A DNA stretch of 64,000 bases from Homarus americanus (lineage: Eukaryota > Arthropoda > Malacostraca > Decapoda > Nephropidae): assembly GCF_018991925.1 (NCBI RefSeq), contig NW_024729477.1, positions 87,001 to 151,000 of the forward strand, read 5' to 3'. The position numbers and the translations under genes are program-made. The notes under the pieces are model-generated. The model saw only the letters and a list, made by a program, of their open reading frames with translations. It did not search any database and was not told where the DNA came from. Every line of letters begins with the position of its first letter. The stretch's first letter is position 1. Below are positions 40,640-53,036 of this stretch, piece after piece.

Positions 40640-43600
40640 CTTCCTGGGAATGGAACAGTATTAGCTAGTTTATAAGACTATATGATTATAAATGCGGTGA
40701 TTTGGCGTTCTATAGGTTAACGGAGAAAACCTATCTTGATTGTAGTGATGCGTGGTAGGATAGATGCGGCTAAAGAAACATAAGGACAGGTGAATAAGAC
40801 TGAACTATCAAGCAGTGGTTCGTGGGAAGACCTAAATATTCCCACTTCACGTGAATAAGATTGACGAGATTGACATTGTGCGATAACATTAGTTGATAGA
40901 AAAATAAACATAACTATATTGGCTTTTAGGGATGCAGGCTCAGTGAGTTTGGCTGTTAGCTTTTCTAATATGAATATGTTTTGGCGTAGGAACTGACGCA
41001 GGAAAAGGTAATGTGAGTTTCAGTTATTTAGTTGTACCAGGTGTTGGTTTTGCGCTTGAAGTTTTAAGTCATTTTGAATTCATTGTTTAAATATTTGAGT
41101 AGTACTGTAGTATAACCTAAGGTGAATCATTATCCCGTTAATATTCCCATTTTCGTTCGTATTAACTTGAATATCACTTTGTCATCTAATTTTGTTATTA
41201 TTAAAATAAATAATTTCTATTGTGATTTCCATTATATGAGATGTTAAACTAGATCTAGAGTTCTCGTGCTATACTTGCCGACGGTTCTCTATTTTGAGTA
41301 ATGAGGCCTTAGTTGAATAGCATGCATGTATATAAAAAATATTTTATTTCTTATCATCTCACATAATTGTACTTATAAAGGTTAACCTCCTGCAGTCAAT
41401 AAATGTTTTTTTATGTACTGTGTAGAGTATTGTATAAACACCCAGCATATTTATTTTATAAGTTAACGCCTTTATTAAATGAAATTTATCGTATACTGTA
41501 TTGTTTTTGTGTTTGTTTTTTTACGTAAACGTATTGGAAGGAACTAATGTTTAATACCTTGCCTTAGAACTGTATTAAAAGCACTCATTCACTGTTTGTA
41601 ACCAGAAGGGGGTATGCAGAAACGGGTGAAATTATTAACAGTTCCAGATATCGTTAAATATACAAATATACCTGTATTTTATATCGTGCTTTATTTATGT
41701 GTTGTTATTTATTATGTACTCATGATTTGTAATAGAGTGCATTCGTCGTCAAATATTTATTAAATAGCTACAAATTTTATAAACAAATCGAAGACCGTGA
41801 AAGCTGAATTATTTCCTTGAGAGTGACAGAATTCTACCACAGTTGGGATTTATTTTCTTGCCACCTTCGTATGACTAAAAAAAAAAGCATGTCGATACCA
41901 TTTTGTTATTATATATTGATATATTTTGATTCGAATGCATGATGTTTATAACTTTCTAGATGACCTGCAAATTTAACTCTAGTGTGTATTGTGAGCAACA
42001 TGTATCATGGGTTGGGAAGACTATGACAGGGCTTCATGCACTCCCGTAAGATGTAAACACAATGTCAGGCGTGACGCGCATTGTGCCAACTAAACAGGAA
42101 ACCAAGACTCAGGGTAAAAATGAATACTCTTAAAGAAGCGATTTGTATAGTTCACTTGCCAAGACTTCGAGGCTCTCCTGAATAGCACTGACTGACAAAT
42201 TAAAAAAAATAATAATAATATACAAAAATACAGTGAATATCACAGCCGTTGAAGGTGGATTAAGATAACTGGATGAGTCTACTGCATTAGCAATCGATAA
42301 ATAACACAACAGGTAAAAGAAGCTTTGTAGCACCGGGGGTTAAAATTGAGCTGATAGTGATGGATAAAAAATTAAAGCTTAAGTTATGATAGAATTAGAA
42401 CACATTGTAAAAGCCTTTATTTTCCGAACAGATAAAGGCAGATAAATTTTAATTGTTGACATACCTAAGAGTAATATTTTAAATACTATTACAAGACAGA
42501 AAATTGTTCATCAGTTACCTCTTAGAGATTAAAAAATTTCTTACATGCGATAAACTTCATTGAGACATCAGCTAACTATCTACTTACGCACTGAAATTCC
42601 CACCTCTCCCGTCCTGTGGGATTCCAATTGTAATGTATGAAATATAATCAGAGTTTCAATTGGATAAGGTTAATATAACTAAGTAGGGGATTAGATACAT
42701 AAAAGTGTATCTGTGTACAATATTATTTTCTTTTGGACAATGGAACAGCGACCGTTTAGGGATCTGTTGACTTTACATTGTTTTAGACTCTCTTGGTCGG
42801 ATGGAGAGGGGAATGACGTGACCGATTCTGTATTTGCTTGATCTTCAACCATACCCAAGGTAATTGATTGTTGGAATTATATGTATATTAGTAGGTAGTC
42901 ATTTGGTACGTTAAAATGTTTGCCAATACGTAGAGTTTATTTTGATATACTTTTTATTTTTTTTTAAATTCGCCACAAAGTTTAATAGGATATGAAACTA
43001 GCTTGATTATACAGCACATAGTTTCACAAGTACATTAGTCGTGATTGATTCGCTTAAGAGATCTTTTCCCCATTATTGACAGTGGAAGTGTTTCGGCAAT
43101 TTCTTCTGGGTTTTGTAGGTAACACAGTAGAGGCTTTGTCTGGTCCAGAAACCCCCCCCCCCCCTCTCACCTAACGCAATACGTCCACATTGTCGCACAC
43201 TCCCTCACATTGTCACTGTCTCTTCTTGAGATTATAAAGGACCAGATTATGTAAGCGATATAACCAAGATTTCGCCGAGTTTTGTAGGTGATCGGATGAA
43301 TATTGCTTCAATCATTCAGTACCAATCACTGAGTTTAGAGCTTTATAGTGGCCATTGAAAACCATGAATTGTTTTTATCTCCATCGAGTTATCTCTCTTT
43401 ACGAAGGAGATCTTGTTTTAGCCCAGAATGTTATATCCTTTGTTAGATTCGGTAAACTATGTACAGTTTTGTTGTTTATCATAGCTATTGGCGTATCCTT
43501 CCGTACTCTGATCATATTTTAAGGGTTAAGGTCATAGCTAAAGAAGTTATGTGTGTTTTTACTTCTCTGTGGATGCCTCTGTAGCTGTAAATATAATGAA

Positions 43601-43710
43601 AATAAACCTCAGAGCATAATGTTACTCATCCTTGTTGCAGCAAAATTTTTGCCTTTGCTCAATGGAGGGGAGCGGGCTTGGCCGGGGAGGAAACTCAGTG
43701 GGTCTGTCAG
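40640..43710. other. long gene-free stretch
   Basis: AT-rich DNA with a poly-C run near 43152-43164. I see no exon pair, promoter or coding element. Confidence 0.4.
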
Positions 43711-43772
43711 TCAGGAAGGAAGGAAGAAAGGAAGGAAGGAAGGCAGGAAGGAAAGAAGGAAGGAAGGAAATA
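43711..43772. repeat. (GGAA)n microsatellite
   Basis: An imperfect GGAA/AGGA run that gives Lys-Glu-Gly-Arg frames of no biological meaning. Confidence 0.9.
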
Positions 43773-45384
43773 AGGGCGTTAATAGAGCTGCTAACACATC
43801 TAATGACAAACTCATCAACAAAATGAACACAATGTTAAGGAGCAACAACACCTCCTTGTGTAACCGGCTGCCATTGATGAACCACTTTCCTCCATTCACC
43901 TAAACTGTGAATCAAATCAGCTGTTTTTTAAGACTAAAACATAAAAGTATTTATCTGGGTTGAAGTAACACCCAAACTCAAGTTGGTTTTAAATATTATT
44001 AATCATTTACAACAAAATTACCTGAACGTTAGTAACATTATGAAAAGTTGTTGGAAATATTTTATATATGGGGCTTTTAAACTTGGATTTTCTTTTGAAT
44101 AATCATTAACATAAATACGAATTCAAATTTTGGATTAATCGTCCGAATAATCCTTAAAATAGGATTACCTTCTGTTAATATGATTACAACGCAATGTACA
44201 GTATGTTTACCTATGTCCTGTGATACCAATCTCGCTCCCAAACACAACTCAGGTACCGTACACCATACTTGTCTCTATGTTGTGTTGTTCGAAGGGTGGA
44301 TTTAGCTGTTCCTCTCAGGGTACTCCGTCTACAATATAATGTTAAATTAAGAATATTGGCAAAATATTTCAATGATGATGTAAATACTTGCTATAAAACA
44401 CATCTATGGTCTATATATTTTTGTTACTAATGATTGGTTGTTGAAATGATTTGCTTACTATAATAATCACAATCCTCATTTGGTGTGATTTTGTTCACGG
44501 AAGCTGTTGATGTGTTAATTTTTGTCACCCGGACTGTAAACACTTTCCTCGTGACGGATCATTTTCTTTACTCAGTGTCTCGCTCATAAACAAAGGATTC
44601 ACTTTTCCTTTCATTCACAAAGACAGGTCCCATGAGAGACAAACGGACAACTGATAATAGTGCCTGGAGAGTAAAGGAGAATGTTGTTGCCTTAAATTAA
44701 CTTTATTGGTTGCTTCACTCTAGATGTGAACAGATCCAAACTCCCGACTCTATGTTGACAAATCCCTAAATTTAGCAAACTCTCTGCTTTCCTGTGTAGG
44801 TAAATATTAAATCCATAAGCAACGTAACCATACTATTGATTGCCCTCCTCGCTACACTGTACAGGTTGTTGGTAGGTCCATTACCATGTTACCTCTACAC
44901 CTTTTGGGATCTTGGGTATTTATTGTTTTGTTGTCATCAGAGCCGAAGTGTGAGCCATTTCCTTATCTCTGTGTTGTAATCAGCCATGTTTTCTCCGTGC
45001 CAACCAGAACGTGTCATCCTGATTACTGGCTGATGAGTCAGTTTACTGGTGATAGGAATACTTTGAAACAAACAAATAATAACCCAAGTCAGTAAGAAAA
45101 AACAAACTATAATGTGACTCAATAAGTGAAATCAAGAGGTCTTTATAGTTTACGTTGTATAAATATGTCGCCAGATGTCACTGTTCGCCAATTTCCTCTT
45201 AAGATTAAGGAAAATACACCAGCCAATGCCCAGATGGTATAATGTGACTTGGGGCAGACATCAGCTCCAGGCATACATAGGGCTCGCAGTAACATGCTTC
45301 TCTATCATGTCGTCCTAATGCGTCGCTTAAGATAATAGCAAGGCGTTATGTAAGAGGTGTGGGAACAGAGTGTGGTAAGTGTGA
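43773..45384. other. intergenic spacer
   Basis: No gene, repeat or regulatory element recognised. Confidence 0.4.
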
Positions 45385-45620
45385 CAATAGGTGGGTGGTG
45401 ATGTGTGGCCAGGTGGGTGGTAGTGTGTGTGGCCAGGTGGGTGGTGGTGTGTGGCCAGGTGGGTGGTGGTGTGTGGCCAGGTGGGTGGTAGTGTGTGGCC
45501 AGGTGGGTGTGGTGTGTGGCCAGGTGGGTGGTGATGTGTGGCCAGATGGGTGGCGGTGTGTGGCCAGGTGGGTGGTAGTGTGTGGCCAGGTGGGTGGTGG
45601 TGTGTGGCCAGGTGGGTGAA
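45385..45620. repeat. GT-rich minisatellite
   Basis: About ten copies of a 22-24 bp unit built on GGCCAGGTGGGTGGTGGTGT. His-Pro-Pro-Gly frames on the minus strand are artefacts of the repeat. Confidence 0.9.
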
Positions 45621-46054
45621 GGGATAGTCACTTAACATTAATAGCAGCACACAGGTAAGACCCTCCAGACAATATCCCCAATTTGGATTTTAAAACTACA
45701 GAGTTTAATCATGTAAGAACTGATTAATTCCTCATTAAAAAAAAAAGGTTAAATATCTCATAATCCCCTTGTACGTTTAAGTTTGGGTATCAAGAAAAGT
45801 AATGTGATATCGGTATGCCTGTTTTATCTTCATAGCCACTGGTGCAAAGAGCTGAATTTCTCATAGACCCCAGCGTAAAGATACTGTAGCTAGTTTGCTG
45901 TGGTATGGTTATATGATACAATTACCTCGCATCATTTAGAGCTGAAAAAAGTTCCTCGAATTTTCAGAATTTTGTTTTGTCTCATTTCTCGCAACGCTTA
46001 CATATGATTATTTTGATAGGGGAAAATTTGTAATAGTACGGCTGCTCCTGATAC

Positions 46055-46102
46055 TACTATTACTACTACTACTACTACTAATAATAATAATAATAATAAT
46101 AG
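46055..46102. repeat. (ACT)n(AAT)n microsatellite
   Basis: Adjacent trinucleotide runs. The rest of 45621-46440 shows nothing recognisable. Confidence 0.85.
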
Positions 46103-46445
46103 GCACCGTTTTCATTATTTAGATGTAACCTTAGCTGTAGTGAAATCTTGTAGGGATTCCATACACAATTCGGGACCTCTTAGATTATCTTAAGCAACAC
46201 CGACTTAAGTGTAGCCTCTGATGCAGTTGTTTAGTTACACCAATTTCCAAAACAATGAGACATTTTTCTACCTTTAGTTCTCAATTAATTTCTGTAAAGG
46301 CTGCCTATATATTTACGTCACTATACACTCATCACAACTGGATATAGTTTACATACAACGTGAAAATGAACGACTTGAAGAAAACGAAACAAAAATATAT
46401 ATAACGCCCACAAGGAAGACGTCAGGAGCTGGATTTACTAGTTTG

Positions 46446-46890
46446 TGAAGTGACGTCAGCTGTGTAACCAATTTATGGAACCAAGTGACGTCAGCTGTGT
46501 AACCAATTTATGGAACCAAGTGACGTCAGCTGTGTAACCAATTTATGGAACCAAGTGACGTCAGCTGTGTAACCAATTTATGGAACCAAGTGACGTCAGC
46601 TGTGTAACCAATTTATGGAACCAAGTGACGTCAGCTGTGTAACCAATTTATGGAACCAAGTGACGTCAGCTGTGTAACCAATTTATGGAACCAAGTGACG
46701 TCAGCTGTGTAACCAATTTATGGAACCAAGTGACGTCAGCTGTGTAACCAATTTATGGAACCAAGTGACGTCAGCTGTGTAACCAATTTATGGAACCAAG
46801 TGACGTCAGCTGTGTAACCAATTTATGGAACCAAGTGACGTCAGCTGTGTAACCATTTTAGGGAACCAATTGAAGTCAGCTGTGTAATTA
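46446..46890. repeat. 35-bp tandem array with twelve CRE sites
   Basis: The unit is 35 bp and nearly invariant. Each copy carries a perfect TGACGTCA palindrome immediately followed by GCTGTGTAACC. The palindromes start at 46451, 46486, 46521, 46556, 46591, 46626, 46661, 46696, 46731, 46766, 46801 and 46836; a thirteenth at 46871 is degraded to TGAAGTCA. The array ends about 330 bp before the gene F TATA box. TGACGTCA is the consensus of CREB/ATF factors. There are no variable spacers, so it is not a CRISPR array. Confidence 0.95.
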
Positions 46891-47221
46891 AAGTATGGAA
46901 ACATTCAGTATTTTTTTTTAAATTTTATTCAAAAGATTTGCAGAAATTTGAAATAATTGCCTTTATTTGCCGCTTAATGATTAATTAGCTGATGAAAAAC
47001 GATATTCATGAAATAAATGAGTTTATTTAGGCGTAAGTATATGCTTTTAGATATCAGTAATTGGTGATTTATATTATCCGAACTAAACTAAGTTTTAATG
47101 CCTTGGATACCGAATACCCGAATACCTTTTGAAACGCCTCCGGACACCATTTACCGTCAACAATGTAAACTTGACAAAAGAAATAAAGGTGAGCCGGTGT
47201 GAGTCAGTGGACGGTCTTGGG

Positions 47222-47229
47222 TATAAATG
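47222..47229 (+). promoter_or_regulatory. TATA box, gene F
   Basis: TATAAATG lies 78 bp upstream of the gene F ATG, in the usual position for a start near 47250. Confidence 0.75.
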
Positions 47230-47299
47230 GCCCCGGTATCGCCCACCGCAGCATCACTTCACCCTGTGCTGGCAAGGAGATCACATCTAAGTCTCAGTC

Positions 47300-48866
47300 A
47301 TGCTGTCTTGCAAGTTCTTCCTCGTGGCGCTCTGTCTAGGTATGAGTCCTTCCTGATATTTATATACGGTATATGAAGGCTTTTATACCTATGTGATTAG
47401 ATTTCATTAAAGGTTTAAGTGATTTTTAACCAATAACTCACTTTTGATGTGGTACCGGGAGTTATTGGAAAGACAAAATTGAGGATTATTTCGTAATTCA
47501 TTAAAATGAAGTGACAGTAAAACTACGCAATGAAATTCAATTTGAAAATAATAGCTTTCTACAGAATATATGAAACACCTGTAGGTATAATGTTGCAGTA
47601 TTATCTAATGTTACAAGTATTTAATGGTGTCTTTCAATACCAGTGCCCTTTATAGGTTATTCCTATATAAAGGAACTGATTGCCATACAAACACAGCATT
47701 TGTATTTCATTCTTCAAATTAACATTATATTGTTTCACCGGAACAGAAGTCACTTTACGAATACTAGAGATGTATCGATGTGTATCTGTGTCAATTACTG
47801 TGTATAAGTTTGGTTCTGATTATTACAGGTGTGGCAGCTGCAGAGGAAACCCCTAGGGTGAGTCTAACTCCTTTGTTGATGCTGAGTTGATTACATCTCA
47901 ACTTTGTTTTGTCTTGGTGTTTGGAAAATATACAATGAATCTTAAAACAACCAAATGTAACATTTTGTGTCTGATATAAAAATATATATTTGTGAAAGGC
48001 TCCTCAAGTTATCCGTGTTATTGTCTTCTACGATAAACTATGTTTATGGATATAATTTCATGTTCTTAAATTCCTTATGAACAGGTTTGAATGACATAAC
48101 TTGATAATGAGAAGTTCTTTTGCAATATCGGCAGGATAAACGTGGGTTCGCTGGGGGTTACGGCAGCGGTTATGGCGGTGGCGGTGGCGGTGGTGGCGGC
48201 GCTTACGGTAACGGAGGCAGCTACCTTGTGGTAGGCGGCTACGGTCACGGAAATCACGGACCCACCGCCGCCGACATCGCCAACCAGGCTGCCTCTCAGG
48301 CTACCGCGGCTTTAGCTAGTCTTGGAACTGCAGCTCATTCCGCAGCAGCAGGAGCCGCAGCAGGTGCCGCAGCTGCTTCTGCCGCTGCCTCACAGACAGC
48401 TCAGGCTGCCGCAGCCAACAGACACGCTCAGGCCGCACAGATCACGCAGGCAGCACAAGGAGCACAGGCAGCAGCCTTCCAGGAGGCTTCACTGGCTGGT
48501 AAGGCCCACAAGGCAGAACAGGCAGCTAAGGTAGCCCACTCCATGGCTCAAGCTCTGCTCAGTAACATGGGCCAGGTCTCTGGTGAGACCAACGCCCTGG
48601 CCGGTCAAGCCACCAGCAGTCTGGCTGCCCAGGAGGGCGTCCTTAACTCGCAGAACTCCATGGCGTGGCAGGCGCAACAGGCTGCCAACTCTCTGCGAAC
48701 ACAACAGAATGTGGTCATCAGCGACCTGCAATCCGCTGCAGGTGCCGCCACACAGGCACAAGTCGCAGCGGCCAAAGCTCTCTCTAAGGCAAAAGGGGCT
48801 AACAACGGAGGGTTTGGGGGTTATGGAGCAACACATGGATTTGGATATGGTGGAGGATATCACTGA
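47300..48866 (+). CDS. gene F: secreted Gly/Ala-rich matrix-like pre-pro-protein
   Basis: Exons: 47300-47339, 47829-47857 and 48135-48866, giving 266 residues. Borders are GTATGA..TACAG (phase 1) and GTGAGT..GGCAG (phase 0). Exon 1 is MLSCKFFLVALCLG, exon 2 GVAAAEETPR, and exon 3 starts DKRGFAGGYG, making R-D-K-R. The 240-residue mature chain has a poly-Gly stretch, SYLVVGGYG, HGPTAADIANQAA, AAQGAQAAAF, a HSMAQALLSNMGQ helix segment not found in genes A to E, MAWQAQQA, and a Gly/Tyr/His tail. Exon 3 is almost identical to that of gene H, which lies 12 kb away in the opposite direction, but exons 1-2 are not. The CRE array lies upstream. Function is unknown; an extracellular structural role is inferred. 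Confidence 0.85.
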
Positions 48867-49069
48867 AGTAATAGAAGGAAACGCCTCTAAAGAATCTGAG
48901 AAACTATCAGATGCAGATTCGGTGGACCGTGTTAGTAGGAGCAGCAACATGAAGAATGTCAGTAGTAGGGCTTGCAGGGTTTTCTCGTACCAGTTACTCT
49001 TGTACACCGCTGCTTTATTACAGTTATTGTACATAACCTCCCTGTAACGAAAATAATGGAGGGTTTAAT

Positions 49070-49075
49070 AATAAA
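49070..49075 (+). terminator. polyadenylation signal, gene F
   Basis: AATAAA lies about 200 bp after the stop, within a TAATAATAAAG context. Confidence 0.65.
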
Positions 49076-50040
49076 GATATGTATGAAGAAATCATTGTTT
49101 CAAACCCACACATTATTTTATTTAGTATAAGCATATATAAATGAGCCCAGTAAAATGCTAGAAAATTATATACCATATATGCTAACGTTATGCTGTGCAT
49201 CTTCACACATTTTGCTGTAAACGCAATGAAAAACTAGGATTTGGAATTATGAGAATACAATGAACTGAGATGAACATTACATAGCCACACGCACATATAA
49301 TATATATCATTGTAATATATGTAAATGAAAGCTTCACATAAAACCTAACCTAATCTAACCAAACTTAATCTACTTTCGGCATAATTTTGCTATCTTGTTA
49401 TAGTAAACGAAGCCTTAAATGAAACAGCAAATTCTACCATATATAAAAAAATATCCATTGAGTTATAGCAATAAATTTTTTTTCCCTATTTGGCAAAAAC
49501 TTCAGTTGTTTTCTATGGCTTAATTGACCTACAGTACACCGTGAGGATGCTGTTATTGACCTTATTATTGAGTGCAGCTTTAAACACAATAGAAAAATCC
49601 TTGAGGAATAATAATACGTGAAATGTCCAGTGAAAAGCACGACTCTGAAGAGGTTGAAGAAAGATCATAATATAATACGAAATAGTTTAAAAAGCTTTGA
49701 ATCCCACGGTTTTCTTAGATGGCTCTTGGCATTTGCTTTTGTCAGTCGTATTTGAGAGGGAGTAAGGATTCGGGGAGTGAGGTTCGTTTTAGGGCTACGT
49801 GTAGGCTATATATTGGCCGCTGTCTATCACGGTGACCTCTTGTTTCATGGAGTATTTCTTCCTTTGATTTTCAGGTGTTAAGTTTACCTGTTTATAGCGA
49901 TAAGTCGCTCTCTGTGCATGTTAAATTTATATCTCCAGCTTATTCTCATTATCGTCCATGATGTGATAGACCTCTTCTGAAGTTATTATGTCATTCAGGA
50001 GATCAGGTAGAATCATTTTATACTCCAACGTCATGCTTTT
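49076..50040. other. intergenic spacer
   Basis: No gene or repeat that I can support. Confidence 0.4.
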
Positions 50041-50084
50041 TATGGTGTAGGAACCTTGTGTTTTTTGCCACATTCAGGGTACTA

Positions 50085-50700
50085 GCTTCTGAGGGAGGAG
50101 GCGAGCGAAGTGAGCCTTTACAGCTGGGGGGTCGGAGGGGGAGGGGGCGTTGTAAACCCCCCCGAAATTATCTTTGAAATCTGATCTATTTGAGGGCCAT
50201 TTTGAAGCCATATGGTTGCAATGAGTGTCCCTTGAATTTTGGTATATTTTATAATTTTTTAATGAAAATATAGTTAATATGTAATAAAAAACAACTTGCA
50301 AACTGCTTCGTCATGATATACTGATCGTCATTATGTGCTTCATCTTCATGTGTAGATGGCTCATATACCATACAATAACATTATTAGGTAATTTATTTAC
50401 AACATAAATACTAAAATCCAAACTCTGCTGCGAAAGCGCGAGCACATATTATATTATAGCAAGGTGTTTATACTTGGCTTTATGATAATACAAGAGGATT
50501 TTTTCCTCCCAAAGTTCTTTGCGTCCTAAATGGGCTGATCTGCCTCTTTTTTTTCACTTCTAGTGGGTACCCTATCCTCTTGTTACTGACTGAAAACCAA
50601 AACATATCGAAGAGGACGCTACGTAACTGGCAGGGAAAAGGGGCAGGGGCTCAAGCCCCTCTTGAGCCCTACCTGTGCACGTGTCTGCCCACATTCACCT
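50085..50700. repeat. possible old DNA-transposon remnant
   Basis: The stretch starts with GGCGAGCGAAGTGAGCC and G/C runs (GTAAACCCCCCCGAAA), contains the GGCCATTTTGAAGCCA phrase shared with the MITE in gene D intron 2, and ends in GGGCTCAAGCCCCT and ACCTGTGCACGTGTCTGCCC. The style resembles widespread non-autonomous DNA elements, but I could not define ends or duplication. Confidence 0.35.
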
Positions 50701-50932
50701 GTTCACCGTGAACGAGTACGTCATTAGAAAACATATTGATTTCCCATTTATGGGTCTTTTCAATATTTCTTATATCTGTGATTGTTGAAACTTTACGCAC
50801 TAATGTCCGGAATTTCCGGAGTCGAACATCAAGTTACTGTTATGGTGCCTCAGCAAAGCGATGCAGAGAGGAAATGCTTGCTGCTTACGAGGCTCTTTTC
50901 CATCACCTGAAGAGCTCGAGGGAGCCTTCACA

Positions 50933-51529
50933 CACAGGGTATTTCATAAATACCTTCATAAATTAGGGGGTGTATTCCTAAGAGATAAATACAGATAAAT
51001 GACTACATTACCAAATTGTCACTTCTCAATAGTTTCAGAGTTACAGAACATGACAGGTTTGGTAGAAATGTGATGAAACCAATATGGGGTGTAAATAAAA
51101 CACCCAATGTTGCTGGTGACAATTAACAATAATAATGCCTTATGATGTGTGCTGGTGTTAACATTTAGAGCAAATGTTCAATGTTCCGCGCTCTTGCCCA
51201 TGCAGGCTTCAACCCGTCGCACTAGTGAGTGTCCCACACGTTCAAGGACCCCAGGGGTGTTGTGAATGTTTGTCACAATGTCCTGCACACGGCGCCATAA
51301 TTCCTCACAGTTTGGGGACCACTGTAACATACACCTTGCTTTTTATGTGACCCCACAGGTAGAAAATCAAGGGGATTTATGTCAGGTGACCGTAGGTTTC
51401 GTCACATTTCCACCAAACCTGTCATGTGCTGTAAATCAGAAACTATTGAGAAGTGACAATTTGGTAATGTAGTCATTTATCTTCTTAGGAATAGACCCCG
51501 TGATTTATGAAAGGTTATTTCCGGAACAT

Positions 51530-51535
<6 letters not shown>
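50933..51535 (-). mobile_element. mariner-type deletion derivative with long inverted ends
   Basis: Arms of about 140 bp, 50933-51080 and 51395-51535, are inverted copies of each other, both opening with a CACAG start. Between them, on the minus strand, is the 3' part of a mariner/Tc1-type transposase. It opens with SPDINPLDF (which carries a catalytic Asp of the DDE/D triad), then a frameshift, then EELWRRVQDIV and LVRRVEAC. Most of the gene is missing. The right end abuts a TA microsatellite. Confidence 0.75.

Positions 51536-51571
<36 letters not shown>
51535..51571. repeat. (TA)n microsatellite
   Basis: A TA run of about 35 bp joining the mariner derivative to the SINE composite. Confidence 0.9.
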
Positions 51572-51575
<4 letters not shown>

Positions 51576-52289
51576 CAACACCTCAACCCGCCAGGATTCG
51601 AACCCACGGCCCACTAGCCCATGACTGTGACCGGGGAATGCTAACCGCTGGACCACCAGGATACTAAAAGCAGTCCTAGACTTTGTTATATTTCACACAA
51701 AGCCTGTTCAACGAGCTTATGGCGCCGTGAACCTCTAATGGGGACTACCCGTATCACTTAGGTGGTCAGAGTAACGTTTTACCAAATCCGGCTTCGAAAC
51801 ACGAGGATCCATATATATTCCTGGTGGTCCAGCGGTTAGCGCGTCACAGTCATGGGCTAGTGGGCCGTGGGTTCGAATCCTGGCCGGTTGAGGTGTTGAT
51901 TGTATGTAGAAGTCCGCGTGCTATTGGGCTAATGAAATATATATGGATCCTCGTGTTTCGAAGCCGGATTTGGTAAAACGTTACTCTGACCACCTACGTG
52001 ATACGGGTAGTCCCCATTAGAGGTTCACGGCGCCATAAGCTCGTTGAGCAGGCTTTGTTGTGTTGATTGTATGTAGAAGTCCGCGTGCTATTGGGCTAAT
52101 GAAATATATATGGATCCTCGTGTTTCGAAGCCGGATTTGGTAAAACGTTACTCTGACCACCTACGTGATACGGGTAGTCCCCATTAGAGGTTCACGGCGC
52201 CATAAGCTCGTTGAGCAGGCTTTGTGTGAAATATAACAAAGTCTAGGACTACTTCTAGTATCCTGGTGGTCCAGCGGTTAGCGTTCCCC
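51572..52289. mobile_element. composite of SINE-like units, head-to-head
   Basis: 51572-51810 is an inverted unit: tRNA-type head (B box complement near 51595) then a body with CGAAACACGAGGATCC. From 51819 the same parts run forward: A-box-like TGGTCCAGCGG at 51825, perfect B box GGTTCGAATCC at 51870-51880, the body ending GGCGCCATAAGCTCG, the body again (52067-52258), then a second head cut off at 52289 by the Penelope-like fragment. The body is the same as at 29.3 kb. This looks like successive retroposition plus tandem duplication. Confidence 0.7.
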
Positions 52290-52902
52290 TGTCAGGTCAC
52301 AAGGAAAGAAGAAAACACGAAGTTCCCAAGCGCTTTCGTGTAATTCACATCTTCAGGGGTGAGTACAGACTAAGGAGAAGTACAAAACAAGGTGTATATA
52401 TACAGAGGAGGGTGAGATCAGGTCCACAATGGTCAGGTATTCGGTAATGACCGCAACAGTCGGTAGTCAGGTCAGAGGGTAAGGTGACCCAACCTTCTCA
52501 CCTGGTTACAAATCTTCTTAATTACAAAATTGTCCAGTTTGTACATGCCATTACTCAAATTCATGTTGACTTCTTCGGTATGTTTAACGAGACTAGATTC
52601 TATAATTTTCCTACTCTCAATTTAATTACATGGTAATATTGAGGAGGCATTATCCCAGTCAATGCAATGCTTATTACCCCTCAGATGAACAAACAGAGCA
52701 TTGGATTCCTGGCCTCTCCTAACACTATATTTATGTTGTTTAAGTCTAGTTACAAGATCTTTACCTGTCTGGCCTAAGTAAAACATATTACATTCCTTGC
52801 AAGGAACTTTATAAATGCAACCAATTGTGTTGTTACACGAATTACACGAAAGCGCTTGGGAACTTCGCGTTTTTTTCTTTCCTTGTAGTTATCAGCATAT
52901 AC
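52290..52902 (-). mobile_element. Penelope-like element fragment with GIY-YIG domain
   Basis: On the minus strand, 52834-52472 reads as 121 codons with one internal stop. It contains [20 protein letters not shown], then TRLKQHKYSVRRG and NKHCIDWDN. This is the C-terminal GIY-YIG endonuclease of Penelope-like retroelements, where CxxC precedes a YLGQT step. The reverse transcriptase is missing (5' truncation). The same terminal sequence (ATTACACGAAAGCGCTTGGG) flanks it in inverted orientation, at 52330-52349 (minus) and 52841-52860 (plus), a known habit of Penelope-like insertions. It interrupts a SINE head. Confidence 0.8.
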
Positions 52903-52932
52903 CTGGATCACGCACAACTACAGTGATTTACT

Positions 52933-53036
<104 letters not shown>

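Noticed and set aside
45305..45650. His-Pro-Pro-Gly frames of about 108 residues
   Set aside because: Produced by the GT-rich minisatellite on its complementary strand.
46446..46890. Regularly spaced repeats that could suggest a CRISPR array
   Set aside because: The whole 35-bp unit repeats with no variable spacers, and the window is eukaryotic; it is a minisatellite.
48489..49034. 181-residue antisense frame over gene F exon 3 and a matching one over gene H
   Set aside because: Shadow of the Ala-rich coding strand; repeated only because the exons are copies.
51825..51890. Working tRNA gene
   Set aside because: A and B boxes are present, but no closing acceptor stem or proper anticodon arm, and copies continue into a shared SINE body.
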